From assembly GCF_025947225.1 (NCBI RefSeq), contig NZ_CP110005.1:1240001-1304000 (forward strand): 64,000 nucleotides of DNA, in the 5' to 3' direction. The notes beneath the pieces were generated by a model. It ran no database searches. It was not told the origin of the DNA and was given only the letters and a program-made list of their open reading frames with translations. Shown here piece by piece: positions 35,739-44,453 of this stretch; position 1 is the first letter of the stretch; each line of letters begins with the position of its first letter. Source of the DNA: Flavobacterium sp. N2270. Its GTDB lineage: Bacteria; Bacteroidota; Bacteroidia; Flavobacteriales; Flavobacteriaceae. Both the position numbers and the translations under genes were made by a program.

Positions 35739-36695
35739 ATGAAAAAAATATTTTTAATACTATTTTTACTTTTTCAAGGATTTGTTTTTGCACAAATTCC
35801 TAAGATTACATATCAAGATTTTGATTTCAAAAAACAAGTTTCAAAAACAGAAACTATACTTTTTAACTTAGAAGATAAAGTGGTTATTGATAATAGAATA
35901 GAAGAGCAATTTTTTAACGATGCTGGAAAAATAGCTTATATAAAAACTACTTATTACTCAGATAATTTGGTAACCAAAAAAAACTATATTTATAAAAATA
36001 ATCTTTTAATTGAAACAGTTTATCTTAATTCTAAACGTAAGGATTTTACTTCAAAAAACAAATATACTTACACATCAGACAATAAATTTTCAACAATTAA
36101 TATTGATACAAAAGGATACAACAGTTCATATAATATAAGTTATAATAAGCAGAACAATATTGAACAAATTTTTGGGAAGTTTTCTAGTAACTATCAGTAT
36201 GAAAAATACATGTATGCTAATGAAGATGAGCTTTGGAAAACAGAATCGTCATATTATACAGCCGATACAGTTTCAATAGTTTCTGGCGAATTGTACATAA
36301 AAGATAAAATGGTGGCAAATTATAGCTCAACGGAAGATAAAATTATGTTTTACACAACTTCTCAAAATTCAAGTGAAATAATAGAATTGCCTTTAAAGCC
36401 AAATCGTTTAGCAAATGAATTTTTAAATTTATGCGATTTAGTTAACGATAAGAGAATGACTCAAGAAGAATTTAGAAACTTAATTTTAAGCATTAAAGAC
36501 GCTAAAATTATTACTCAAGATTACTATAAATTAAACGAAAACAACGATTGGATTGTTAAATGCAGTTTTGATACTTCAAGTCCAGAGGCAAAACAATTCT
36601 ATTTTAGAAAAATCACTTACGCAGACGGAACAGAAAGTGGCTCTATAGATTTTAATATAGCTGCAGTAAACGAATTTAATGCATTATTAAAATAA
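35739..36695 (+). CDS. Secreted YD-repeat-like protein, paralogue 1
   Basis: The 318-residue protein has a signal peptide ending FVFA-Q (about residue 18). The mature part consists of repeated short beta units with Tyr, Asn and Lys (KKNYIYKNNLLIETVYLNSK, KYTYTSDNKFSTINIDTKG), as in YD/RHS-like repeats. It ends with FYFRKITYADGTESGS, a motif shared with the next gene, so the two arose by duplication. The frame is open back to a TTG at 35718 inside the promoter. First gene of the site B operon. Function unknown. Confidence 0.7.
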   Translation: MKKIFLILFLLFQGFVFAQIPKITYQDFDFKKQVSKTETILFNLEDKVVIDNRIEEQFFNDAGKIAYIKTTYYSDNLVTKKNYIYKNNLLIETVYLNSKRKDFTSKNKYTYTSDNKFSTINIDTKGYNSSYNISYNKQNNIEQIFGKFSSNYQYEKYMYANEDELWKTESSYYTADTVSIVSGELYIKDKMVANYSSTEDKIMFYTTSQNSSEIIELPLKPNRLANEFLNLCDLVNDKRMTQEEFRNLILSIKDAKIITQDYYKLNENNDWIVKCSFDTSSPEAKQFYFRKITYADGTESGSIDFNIAAVNEFNALLK

Positions 36696-36701
36696 ATAAA
36701 C

Positions 36702-37661
36702 ATGAAACTAAAAATCACAATATTATTCTTAAGTATTTTTGCTTTTACTTTTTCTCAAACAGATAACATTTCTTATAAAGATTTGGGAATACAAAAAAAG
36801 CCAGTTAAAATAGAGTCTATGACTTACTCAATGGAAGATAAGTTTGTAACTGACAATGCAAGTGATTTATATACATTTAACGAAAATGGATCTATTCTAC
36901 TTCATGAATTTAATATATATGGAGATTATGCAAGTTCAACTTCTGAGATTTCTAAATATGAAAATGATAAAATAATTCAGCGAGAAGTAAAGGTTAAAAA
37001 TCGACCAAATTTTAACTCTGTTATGACTTTTAAATATGAAAACGATAATTTAAAACAAAAAACTTATCAAGCCAAATATTATAAAAACGAGTTCTTGTTT
37101 TCTTATGATAAAGACAATAAATTAATAGAAATAAAAGGAGTATATAATTCTAATTATTCTATTGAAAAGTACTATTATAATCAAGAAAAATTGTATAAAA
37201 CAGTTATTCAGTACTTTAATAACGATACTATTTCTTCTCAAAACATGAAACTTTATATTGACGATAAAGTGGTAGTAGAATATGATGGAAATGATAAATT
37301 TTCAAAAGCTTATTTGAAAGAAGAAAAAAGCGAAATGTTATTGCAATTAAATCATGCTAAACCACTTCTAGAAATAAATAAAATTGAATCAAAAATCATC
37401 AATGAAAACATGAGTTTTGCTAAGTTTAAAGAATACTTATTAAACAAATCAAATTCCGCATATGTAAAAGTTATAGTTAATGAACATTGTAAAAACAATG
37501 AAAACAACGACTGGATTGCAAAAATGGGTATTGATAAAATGTTTAAAGAAGAACGTAAATATTATACTTTTAGAAAAATTACTTACGCAGACGGAACAGA
37601 AAGCGGATCAACAGATTTTAATATATTTACAATAAATGAATTAAAAGCAATGTTTAAATAA
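36702..37661 (+). CDS. Secreted YD-repeat-like protein, paralogue 2
   Basis: The 319-residue protein has a signal peptide ending FTFS-Q. It is a divergent paralogue of the gene before it, 6 nt upstream. It shares SYKDLGIQKKPVKIES-type openings, the central NSNYSIEKYYYN segment and the C-terminal FRKITYADGTESGSTDFN. The repeats (ISKYENDKIIQREVKVKN, MTFKYENDNLKQKTYQAKYY) are again YD-like. The stop overlaps the start of the next gene by one base. Confidence 0.7.
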   Translation: MKLKITILFLSIFAFTFSQTDNISYKDLGIQKKPVKIESMTYSMEDKFVTDNASDLYTFNENGSILLHEFNIYGDYASSTSEISKYENDKIIQREVKVKNRPNFNSVMTFKYENDNLKQKTYQAKYYKNEFLFSYDKDNKLIEIKGVYNSNYSIEKYYYNQEKLYKTVIQYFNNDTISSQNMKLYIDDKVVVEYDGNDKFSKAYLKEEKSEMLLQLNHAKPLLEINKIESKIINENMSFAKFKEYLLNKSNSAYVKVIVNEHCKNNENNDWIAKMGIDKMFKEERKYYTFRKITYADGTESGSTDFNIFTINELKAMFK

Positions 37662-38671
37662 TGAAAAAAATAGTTAGCTTCTTTGGTTTATTTTTAATTA
37701 TTGTTTTTTGTTGTTCCAATGTTTCTCAACCAGGAATATACAACAGTGGAGGTACTGCGTTTTCTATGCTTTTTCCCGAAGATTCTTTGGCTTACAAAAA
37801 AGTCCAAATGCAAGAAGAATCTATTTACATTCAGCTTTATAAAGGTTATGCTGTTGTAAAAGGAACATACAAAATGGTAAATACTTCTTCAGAAAAATTG
37901 TCTTTTAGAATGGGTTATCCTATTAATGGAATTTATAATGGAGGTGATCATCATTTAAACCAGGTGTCGTTAGATTCAATTTATAAGTTTAAAGTAAAAT
38001 CGAATCATCAAAATGTTGAAATTTTAAAATCTAAATTTGAAGATACAAATGAAGTCATGACTTTTAATAATGACAATTGGTTGCTTTGGAAAATGAATTT
38101 CCTGCCTAAAAGCATTAATATTGTTGAGGTTTATTTTATTGTAAATACTAATAATGCTCAAATAACAAAAGGTTATTCAAGCGCTAATTTTAATGTTTTT
38201 ACTTACCTTTTAGAATCAGGGAAAGTATGGAAACAACCTATAGAAAGTGGAAATTTTATAGTTGAATTAAAAGATGATTTAAAGTTAGAAAATATCCAAG
38301 GAATTTCCGATCATTTTGGTTTTAAAAGAGTGCCAAATAAAGAAATCCTTGCGGGAAGTAAAATTAATTTTTCACCTAAACCTGAAGATAATTTAATCAT
38401 AACGTACAGTGAAACTGTTGAAAATTTCAATTTTGAAACTGTTTTACAAAACGAGGTAACATTATATCATTCAATAGATATATTGTCAAAAACTGTTTTA
38501 CCTTTTAATCTAGAAAAATTCACGAGTAATAATCCATATGAAATTAAAACAGATGCATTAGCTTATTTGCCTATGATTTTAACTTTGGCAGTAATTTATT
38601 TACCTGTTATTTTAATTGGTTTACTTCTTTTTGTTATTTTTAGATTTGTTTATAAAAAGTACAAACGATAA
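37661..38671 (+). CDS. Membrane-anchored extracytoplasmic protein, unknown
   Basis: The 336-residue protein starts with a hydrophobic segment (FFGLFLIIVFCCS) that is a signal peptide, lipoprotein signal or anchor. It ends with a strong transmembrane helix (about 304-327, LPMILTLAVIYLPVILIGLLLF region) and a basic tail (VYKKYKR). Between them lies a beta-rich domain with VVKGTYKMVNTSSEKLSFRMGYP in parts, which faintly resembles the VIT/inter-alpha-trypsin type domain. It starts one base inside the previous stop and lies 11 nt before the kinase gene. It could act as a sensor partner; this is inference from position only. Confidence 0.6.
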   Translation: MKKIVSFFGLFLIIVFCCSNVSQPGIYNSGGTAFSMLFPEDSLAYKKVQMQEESIYIQLYKGYAVVKGTYKMVNTSSEKLSFRMGYPINGIYNGGDHHLNQVSLDSIYKFKVKSNHQNVEILKSKFEDTNEVMTFNNDNWLLWKMNFLPKSINIVEVYFIVNTNNAQITKGYSSANFNVFTYLLESGKVWKQPIESGNFIVELKDDLKLENIQGISDHFGFKRVPNKEILAGSKINFSPKPEDNLIITYSETVENFNFETVLQNEVTLYHSIDILSKTVLPFNLEKFTSNNPYEIKTDALAYLPMILTLAVIYLPVILIGLLLFVIFRFVYKKYKR

Positions 38672-38682
38672 GTTTTATACAT

Positions 38683-40500
38683 ATGAAACACACCTTTAGT
38701 TTATTTTTTTTGGGATGGATAGCATTTTCAGTAGCTCAAACAAAGCCAACATATATTGATAGTTTAGAGCAGGCAATTACAAAATTTTCTGCAAAACAAA
38801 AATTAAAAGCAATTAATGAAATTCCTTATGGAGACTTTGTAGCTGAAGTTGAAAAGGCTGAAAGGTTATTTAAAAAAGGTGAAAAACTGGCTATACAATT
38901 AAAAGATAGCACATCTTTAGGTGATTTGTTTTATAAGCTAGGTCAACTCAAAGTATATCAAAATAAATTAGACGAAAGCTTAGCATACTCTCTCAAGGCC
39001 ATTACTATTTTTGAAAACAATAAAAATTTCTCAAAAGCAGGAATGGTTTATGGTGGTTTAGGCTATAATTTAAAAGCTAAAAATTTAGAGAAAGCTCTTT
39101 ATTACATGCGAAAAGGCATTAAACTTCTTGAGGATACTAATGATTTAGAAAGAATCAACCCTGTTTATGATAACTACGGTGTATTACTGAGTATGTCAAA
39201 TAATAATGACAGTGCTTTGTATTATCAAAAAAAATCCTTATCAATAAAAAAACAACTGAAAGACAGTGTTGGCTTAGGTTATGGTTATGCAAATATTGCA
39301 AATACATTTGCTGAAAAAAGGAATTTTATATTAGCAAAAAAATATGTAGATAGTTCATCAATAATTAGAAATAAAATTGCAGATAACTATGGTATTACAG
39401 TAAATTATGTTCAAAAAGCAGAAATTTTTGTATTAGAAAAAAAGTATAATGAAGCCATTGAGGATTTTAAAACTTGTGCTCGTTTGTCACAAAAATATAA
39501 ATACAAACATTTAGAACAATATTGTTATCAAAACTTATCTAAATGTTATGTAGAATTAAAAGATTATAAAAATGCATTTGATTATAAAGAAAAGTTTCAA
39601 ATAGTAAAAGATAGTGCTGATAATATAATTACTAATGCTAAAGTAGAAGAACTTCAAATTGAATTTGAAACTGAAAAAAAAGAAAAACTTTTAGCTGAAG
39701 CAAAAGTAGATTTGTTGGCAAAAGAAGCTAAAATTAAAAAAAGAACAACTTTTTTAATTTCCGCATTAGCATTGGCCTTTTTATTAGGATTAATAGGTTT
39801 TTTAGTGTACAAACAACAACGATTAAAAAACAAACAATTAGTTAAAGAAAATGAATTGAGACAAGCACTCATTAAAATTGAAAATCAAAATAATTTACAA
39901 GAACAACGATTAGCAATTTCAAAAGATTTACATGATAATATTGGTTCACAACTTACCTTTATAATTTCATCTTTAGATAATTTAAAATACTTTGAGTTTA
40001 CTAAAGATAAATTATACACAAAATTCGATTCTATAGGAACATTTACGCGTTCAACAATTACCGATTTGCGCGATACCATATGGGCAATGAACAAAGAAGC
40101 AATTACGTTTGAAGATTTAAAAACAAGAACAACTAATTTTATTGAAGCTGCAAAAACTTCATTATTAGGAATTACTTTTGAATTCAATTATCCAAAAAAC
40201 ACAGATGAAGTTACATTGAATTCTTTACAAGGAATCGACGTGTATCGCATTATTCAAGAAGCGGTAAATAATGCAGTAAAACATGCAGAAGCAACAAAAA
40301 TTATTGTCAATTTTGAACTAATTAAAAACACTTTAGAAGTTTCTATTTCCGATAACGGAAAAGGTTTTGATAAAGAAACAATAGAAGCTGGAAATGGATT
40401 AGCCTCAATGAAAAAAAGAGCTCAAGAAATTAATGCAAACTTATCAATTGAACCTCTTGAACAAGGAACAAAAGTGTGTTTAAAATTTAACTTAGAATAA
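38683..40500 (+). CDS. TPR-containing sensor histidine kinase (HisKA_3 type)
   Basis: The 605-residue protein has a signal peptide (WIAFSVA-Q) followed by a periplasmic TPR array (about 40-310; for example AMVYGGLGYNLKAKNLEKAL in 20 residues, GLGYGYANIANTFAEKRN). One transmembrane helix lies near 356-376. A coiled-coil leads into a HisKA_3 domain with the phosphoacceptor His417 in ISKDLHDNIGSQL, and a HATPase_c domain has QEAVNNAVKHAEA, DNGKGFD and GNGLASMKKRA. HisKA_3 kinases pair with NarL-type regulators, and the only one in the window is at 43801-44442. Last gene of the site B operon. Confidence 0.93.
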   Translation: MKHTFSLFFLGWIAFSVAQTKPTYIDSLEQAITKFSAKQKLKAINEIPYGDFVAEVEKAERLFKKGEKLAIQLKDSTSLGDLFYKLGQLKVYQNKLDESLAYSLKAITIFENNKNFSKAGMVYGGLGYNLKAKNLEKALYYMRKGIKLLEDTNDLERINPVYDNYGVLLSMSNNNDSALYYQKKSLSIKKQLKDSVGLGYGYANIANTFAEKRNFILAKKYVDSSSIIRNKIADNYGITVNYVQKAEIFVLEKKYNEAIEDFKTCARLSQKYKYKHLEQYCYQNLSKCYVELKDYKNAFDYKEKFQIVKDSADNIITNAKVEELQIEFETEKKEKLLAEAKVDLLAKEAKIKKRTTFLISALALAFLLGLIGFLVYKQQRLKNKQLVKENELRQALIKIENQNNLQEQRLAISKDLHDNIGSQLTFIISSLDNLKYFEFTKDKLYTKFDSIGTFTRSTITDLRDTIWAMNKEAITFEDLKTRTTNFIEAAKTSLLGITFEFNYPKNTDEVTLNSLQGIDVYRIIQEAVNNAVKHAEATKIIVNFELIKNTLEVSISDNGKGFDKETIEAGNGLASMKKRAQEINANLSIEPLEQGTKVCLKFNLE

Positions 40501-40550
40501 AAATAGGGCAATTGTCTTATTTCATTTATAGAAGCTTATTTGCAAATTTA
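40501..40550 (+). promoter_or_regulatory. Palindrome-promoter site C
   Basis: Palindrome copy 40501-40522, starting on the base after the kinase stop. The left arm AAATAGGGC is intact and the right arm has two C-to-T changes. After 20 nt comes CAAATTTA (40543-40550), the weakest of the five -7-like elements. The ATG at 40579 is 28 nt on. Confidence 0.6.
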
Positions 40551-40578
40551 CCTTGTATAATTAACTATTATTCTAAAA

Positions 40579-41379
40579 ATGAAAAAGGCATTCGCTATTT
40601 ATATTTCTTGTTTTTTTGCAATGTTTACATTCGCACAATCAAAAGACAGTCTTACTTTTTATAAAAAATTCCATGATGTTCCAGTAAAGTATAAGTTAGA
40701 GCACTTTGATTTAAAAGGAAATGTAAAATCATTTTATGAATCTAGCACTTTAAATAATGATCATGATTTAAAAGTGATTTATGAGTTTGATACCAATGGA
40801 AATTTAATACAAGTGGTTAATTCTTATGGAATTGTATCAAAAAAATTCAATTATAATTCAGAAGGAAAGCTAATTTCATTTACAACTAATTCTAAAATCA
40901 AACGCGATATTGAAGTCGGGCTAGATGATAACGGAAATATTGTTAAATTAATAATTAATAATGAAGAGCGAGGAATTTCAACTCTTTTGAATGAATATAA
41001 TAAAAAAGGAGTTTGGACAAAACAAATTCATAAAGAAGAAAACAGTATACTTCAGGAGAACGTTTATGAAAACGACATAAAACTCATTAAAGTACTTATC
41101 TATAAAAACAATGAAGTTTCTGAAACTACAAATTTCAGTTATGAATTCTTTTCAAATTATGTGAAAATTAAGCAAGTTTCTAATTTTAAAGAATCAGGTT
41201 ACACTGCAATTACTTGCATATACGTCGATTATAATGGAACTTTTATATATGGAGATTTATATGAAGGTGATTATTTAACAAGCGAACAAGTAGATGAAAT
41301 TGTTAGTAATTTTCAATTAGATCACAATGAAAATTGGATTAAAAACCAACAACAAATCCGTGTTATTACTTATTATTAA
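40579..41379 (+). CDS. Secreted YD-repeat-like protein, third member
   Basis: The 266-residue protein has a signal peptide (FFAMFTFA-Q). Repeats with the pattern Y-x-F-D-x-N-G-N-L are clear (KVIYEFDTNGNLIQVVNSYG in 20 residues, KFNYNSEGKLISFT, GLDDNGNIVKLI), closest of the group to true YD repeats. It resembles the pair at 35.7-37.7 kb in size and layout but lacks their C-terminal ITYADGTESGS motif. It precedes a membrane protein gene by 11 nt. Function unknown. Confidence 0.72.
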   Translation: MKKAFAIYISCFFAMFTFAQSKDSLTFYKKFHDVPVKYKLEHFDLKGNVKSFYESSTLNNDHDLKVIYEFDTNGNLIQVVNSYGIVSKKFNYNSEGKLISFTTNSKIKRDIEVGLDDNGNIVKLIINNEERGISTLLNEYNKKGVWTKQIHKEENSILQENVYENDIKLIKVLIYKNNEVSETTNFSYEFFSNYVKIKQVSNFKESGYTAITCIYVDYNGTFIYGDLYEGDYLTSEQVDEIVSNFQLDHNENWIKNQQQIRVITYY

Positions 41380-41390
41380 GCGCTTTAACT

Positions 41391-41984
41391 ATGAATACAT
41401 TTACAAACAATAAAGCGGCTAAATATACTTCTCTTTTTCTCTTTTTTGTCTTTACACTTATAGAAGTGTATTATAAGCAAACATCAATATTTTATATTTT
41501 GTATTTATTTTGGTTTGATGAGCTTATTAAAACTGTTTTTGAAAGAATTACATATATGTTTAAAAAAGAAAAAATTGAAAATCCGATACAATTTCTTCAA
41601 AATGTAAAAAATAAATTCTTCATGCTTTTTGTGTATTTCATATTTATTGTAATTATTTTTGGTTTAGTTATCGATAGAAATGATTTTGATTTAATAGGTA
41701 TAAATTTAACTGTTTTAGCTTTTCAAAATATTTTTTTCAACTTCAGTATAATTACTTTTATTTTAAGGGAGTTTTATTTGTATATCAATACATTAAAAAG
41801 TAATGACGATAATTATTCTGTTTCAAACGGAATTATTATACTTCATATTTCTATAATTTTAGGTATTTTTTCTTGGTTTTTACTTACTAAAAAGCTTCAT
41901 GTTTCAATGGAGTTTATAGGTATTATTTCAATTACACCTTTTCTACTTTTAAAGGCATTTTTCGAAATAAATTCAGTGGATTAA
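41391..41984 (+). CDS. Polytopic membrane protein, possibly DUF6498-like
   Basis: The 197-residue protein has five or six transmembrane helices (about 13-28, 31-46, 73-95, 103-122, 147-166, 174-191). The segment FWFDELIKTVFERITYMFKK resembles FETVIIGLIHVVKLFYV in the membrane protein at 42785-43519, so the two are probably distant paralogues. It is co-transcribed with the YD-like gene upstream (11-nt gap). Function unknown. Confidence 0.65.
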   Translation: MNTFTNNKAAKYTSLFLFFVFTLIEVYYKQTSIFYILYLFWFDELIKTVFERITYMFKKEKIENPIQFLQNVKNKFFMLFVYFIFIVIIFGLVIDRNDFDLIGINLTVLAFQNIFFNFSIITFILREFYLYINTLKSNDDNYSVSNGIIILHISIILGIFSWFLLTKKLHVSMEFIGIISITPFLLLKAFFEINSVD

Positions 41985-41991
41985 ATTTTAA

Positions 41992-42041
41992 ATATAAGGC
42001 AATTGCCCTATTTACTTTTTTTACTTTTTTAAGCAACTTTG
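41992..42041 (+). promoter_or_regulatory. Palindrome-promoter site D
   Basis: Palindrome copy 41992-42013 (left arm two mismatches, AATTGCCCTATTT intact), exactly 20 nt, then CAACTTTG (42034-42041), followed by AATTATA as at site A. The ATG at 42068 is 26 nt on. This unit includes the response regulator, so the site would give autoregulation if that regulator binds it. Confidence 0.7.
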
Positions 42042-42067
42042 AATTATAGTTTTAAAAACAATAAAAA

Positions 42068-42772
42068 ATGAAAAAAACAATTCTAATTCTGGTTCTATTT
42101 TTTGGCTTTGCTTATTCGCATGCACAAGAAAAATGTATAAGAGGAAATTGCAAAGATAATTTTAGTTTTCAACAAGTAACAGATGGTTATCAAGTTGGTT
42201 TTTACACAAATGGGAAGCTTGAAGGGTTTGGTGTACAAGTTGAAGAAGGTAAGGAGTACTTTGGTTCTTACAAAAACGGACAAAAAAATGGTTTGTTTTA
42301 TTATAAAATTAACGGAGAAATGTCTTATGGAAATTTTAAAAACAATGTACCAGTAGGATTACACGTAGTGCGAATTGAAACCGGTTATGATTACAGAAAC
42401 TATAATGACAAAGGTGTTTTTGTAAATAGATCTCCAATTCCTGCAAACGGAGTTGATGTAGGTTGCATTCAAGGAGATTGTATGAACGGTTATGGAGTAA
42501 TTAATAAAGACAATAACTTCTTTGCTGGAAATTTTGTAAATGGAAAACTAGAAGGAGTTGCGATGCTGTATAGAACTCAAGAACAGAAAATTATTTATTG
42601 CGAAATGAAGAATGGTGTTTTTGATGGTGTTACAATTGTTTTAGATTTTAATGGAACCGTAAGTATGTATACTTTTTCTCCACAAAAACAAGGTCAGGCA
42701 ATCATTAGATCAAAAGATCTTAAATACAACGGATATATGTTTAAAGATAACGAAGAAATAGCAAAATTTTAA
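42068..42772 (+). CDS. Secreted MORN-repeat protein
   Basis: The 234-residue protein has a signal peptide (FAYSHA-Q, about residue 19). MORN-like repeats follow (GFYTNGKLEGFGVQ, YFGSYKNGQKNGLFYY, YGNFKNNVPVGLHV, FAGNFVNGKLEGVAMLY). Two cysteine modules of the form C-I-x-G-x-C (KCIRGNCKD near residue 22, GCIQGDCMNG near 137) start the two halves and could form disulfides. Such proteins are common in Bacteroidetes envelopes; the partner is unknown. First gene of the site D operon. Confidence 0.8.
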   Translation: MKKTILILVLFFGFAYSHAQEKCIRGNCKDNFSFQQVTDGYQVGFYTNGKLEGFGVQVEEGKEYFGSYKNGQKNGLFYYKINGEMSYGNFKNNVPVGLHVVRIETGYDYRNYNDKGVFVNRSPIPANGVDVGCIQGDCMNGYGVINKDNNFFAGNFVNGKLEGVAMLYRTQEQKIIYCEMKNGVFDGVTIVLDFNGTVSMYTFSPQKQGQAIIRSKDLKYNGYMFKDNEEIAKF

Positions 42773-42784
42773 TATAAATTAGTA

Positions 42785-43519
42785 ATGTTTAAAACGTTGT
42801 TTCAAAATCAGCCTATTATTAGTAATTCTGTTTTTTTACAGTCTGTTTTCTTAATAGCACTTTTGGTATTGGGAAAGGCTGATCCTATGGCAATTGTTTT
42901 TGCATATATTTTTGAAACGGTTATAATAGGTCTTATTCATGTTGTTAAATTGTTTTATGTAGTTGCCTATAATGATCCTGAAAAAGGAAAATCTAAAATT
43001 ATAGATTATTGCTCAATTCCTTTTTTCTTAATCCATTATGGAGCATTTGTAGGAATTCAAAGTATAATTATATATACTGGTTTTGCCATAAATGACGATC
43101 GCTTTTCTACTTCATTAAGTTTTTCTAATTTTATTGATATACTTAACTTAGAAGGTTTTAATATGGTTGTTTTTTCAATAATTGTAAGCCATTTGTTTTC
43201 CTTCTATTTTTATTTTCTAAAAGAAAAAAAATATAAAAATGAAAATTTAGGAGCTTATATGGTTAAACCATATTTGCGTATTTTTATACAGCAATTTTTA
43301 GCAATTATACCTTTCTTTTTTTTAATTTTCATGGATTCTGTTAGTGTTTTAGCCGCTGTTTTGTTAATAATAATGCGAACCATTTTAGACTTTTATCTAG
43401 CTGCAATTGCTAAAAACCCAGATAAAATAAATAAACTAGCTAAACGCATAATTAGTAAAAACAAACCTGAAGAATTATCTGATATAGAACAATCTTTAAA
43501 AGTCTTTTTTGAAGAATAA
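42785..43519 (+). CDS. DUF6498-like membrane protein
   Basis: The 244-residue protein has about six transmembrane helices and the pattern FAYIFETVIIGLIHVVKLFY (20 residues) and PFFLIHYGAFVGIQSIII. I associate this with DUF6498, a family of unknown function. The C-terminal 35 residues are charged and cytoplasmic. It lies 12 nt after the MORN gene and 20 nt before the small membrane protein. A related protein is at 41391-41984 in the preceding unit. Confidence 0.7.
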   Translation: MFKTLFQNQPIISNSVFLQSVFLIALLVLGKADPMAIVFAYIFETVIIGLIHVVKLFYVVAYNDPEKGKSKIIDYCSIPFFLIHYGAFVGIQSIIIYTGFAINDDRFSTSLSFSNFIDILNLEGFNMVVFSIIVSHLFSFYFYFLKEKKYKNENLGAYMVKPYLRIFIQQFLAIIPFFFLIFMDSVSVLAAVLLIIMRTILDFYLAAIAKNPDKINKLAKRIISKNKPEELSDIEQSLKVFFEE

Positions 43520-43539
43520 TCAAATTTAAAATAATTATT

Positions 43540-43800
43540 ATGAATTTCTTATTACTTTTCTTAATTTTAATGATACCTGTTTCCATTTTTTGGCATCTTA
43601 ATTTGATTAAAAAAGAGACTTTTCTTCATTCGGTTGTTGTTGAAGAGTTAGAAAATAAATTTCAATTTGAGTTAATTAAACAAACTAATATTCAAAATAA
43701 AGATAAAGTTAACCATAGAAATAAAATCGATTTTAAATTATCTATTATAAAACAACAAGTTGAGTTGTTAGCGGCAATTTCAAATCAAATCGAAAATTAA
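43540..43800 (+). CDS. Small single-helix membrane protein in front of the response regulator
   Basis: The 86-residue protein has one N-terminal transmembrane helix (LLLFLILMIPVSIFWHL, about 4-20) and a charged, helical tail rich in Lys, Asn and Glu that probably lies in the cytoplasm. Its TAA is immediately followed by the ATG of the response regulator (43801) without a gap, so translation is probably coupled. The place suggests an accessory factor of the two-component pathway; no family is recognised. Confidence 0.65.
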   Translation: MNFLLLFLILMIPVSIFWHLNLIKKETFLHSVVVEELENKFQFELIKQTNIQNKDKVNHRNKIDFKLSIIKQQVELLAAISNQIEN

Positions 43801-44442
43801 ATGAAAATAGCAATCGTAGACGATAATAGTTTTTTAATTTCTTCTATTAAAGAAAAGTTGTCTTTTTTTGAAGAAATTCAAGTAAAATTTACTGCTTCAA
43901 ATGGATCTGAATTAATCGAAAAACTTGAAAAAAACAGTAATATTGATGCAATTTTAATGGATATTGAAATGCCAATAATGAATGGTATTGAAGCAACTTT
44001 AGCAACAAAACAAAAATATCCTCAAATAAAAATTATAATGCTCACTGTTTTCGATAACGATGAAAACATTTTCAATGCAATTAAGGCTGGTGCTGACGGG
44101 TATTTGTTAAAAGACGTAAATCCTCATGCTTTATTTGGCGGTATAGTTGAAACTCTAAATGGAGGAGCAGCAATGAATCCTTCCATAGCGTTAAAAACAT
44201 TGAAATTACTACGCAATCCTGTTAGTTTTGAAGACGTTGCTAAGGAAGAAATTAACTTAACCGCTAGAGAAATTGACGTTTTAGAACAGTTGGCTCAAGG
44301 TTTAAGCTATACAGTTATCGCAGAAAATTTATTTCTTTCTCCATCAACAGTTAGAAAACATATAGAAAATATTTACTCAAAATTACAAGTGCATTCAAAA
44401 TTGGAAGCCGTTCAAAAAGCAAAACGCAATAATTTAATTTAA
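43801..44442 (+). CDS. NarL/LuxR-type response regulator
   Basis: The 213-residue protein has a receiver domain with the acidic pocket IVDDNS, phosphoacceptor Asp54 (ILMDIEMP), Thr82 (MLTVFD) and Lys104 (YLLKD). The C-terminal LuxR-type HTH (TAREIDVLEQLAQGLSYTVI in 20 residues, then SPSTVRKHIENIYSKL) binds DNA as a dimer, typically at inverted repeats. It is the expected partner of the HisKA_3 kinase at 38683-40500 and the best candidate for recognising the 22-bp palindromes. It lies in the site D operon, 11 nt upstream of the OmpA gene. Confidence 0.95.
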   Translation: MKIAIVDDNSFLISSIKEKLSFFEEIQVKFTASNGSELIEKLEKNSNIDAILMDIEMPIMNGIEATLATKQKYPQIKIIMLTVFDNDENIFNAIKAGADGYLLKDVNPHALFGGIVETLNGGAAMNPSIALKTLKLLRNPVSFEDVAKEEINLTAREIDVLEQLAQGLSYTVIAENLFLSPSTVRKHIENIYSKLQVHSKLEAVQKAKRNNLI

Positions 44443-44453
44443 ACTAAAAAAAA

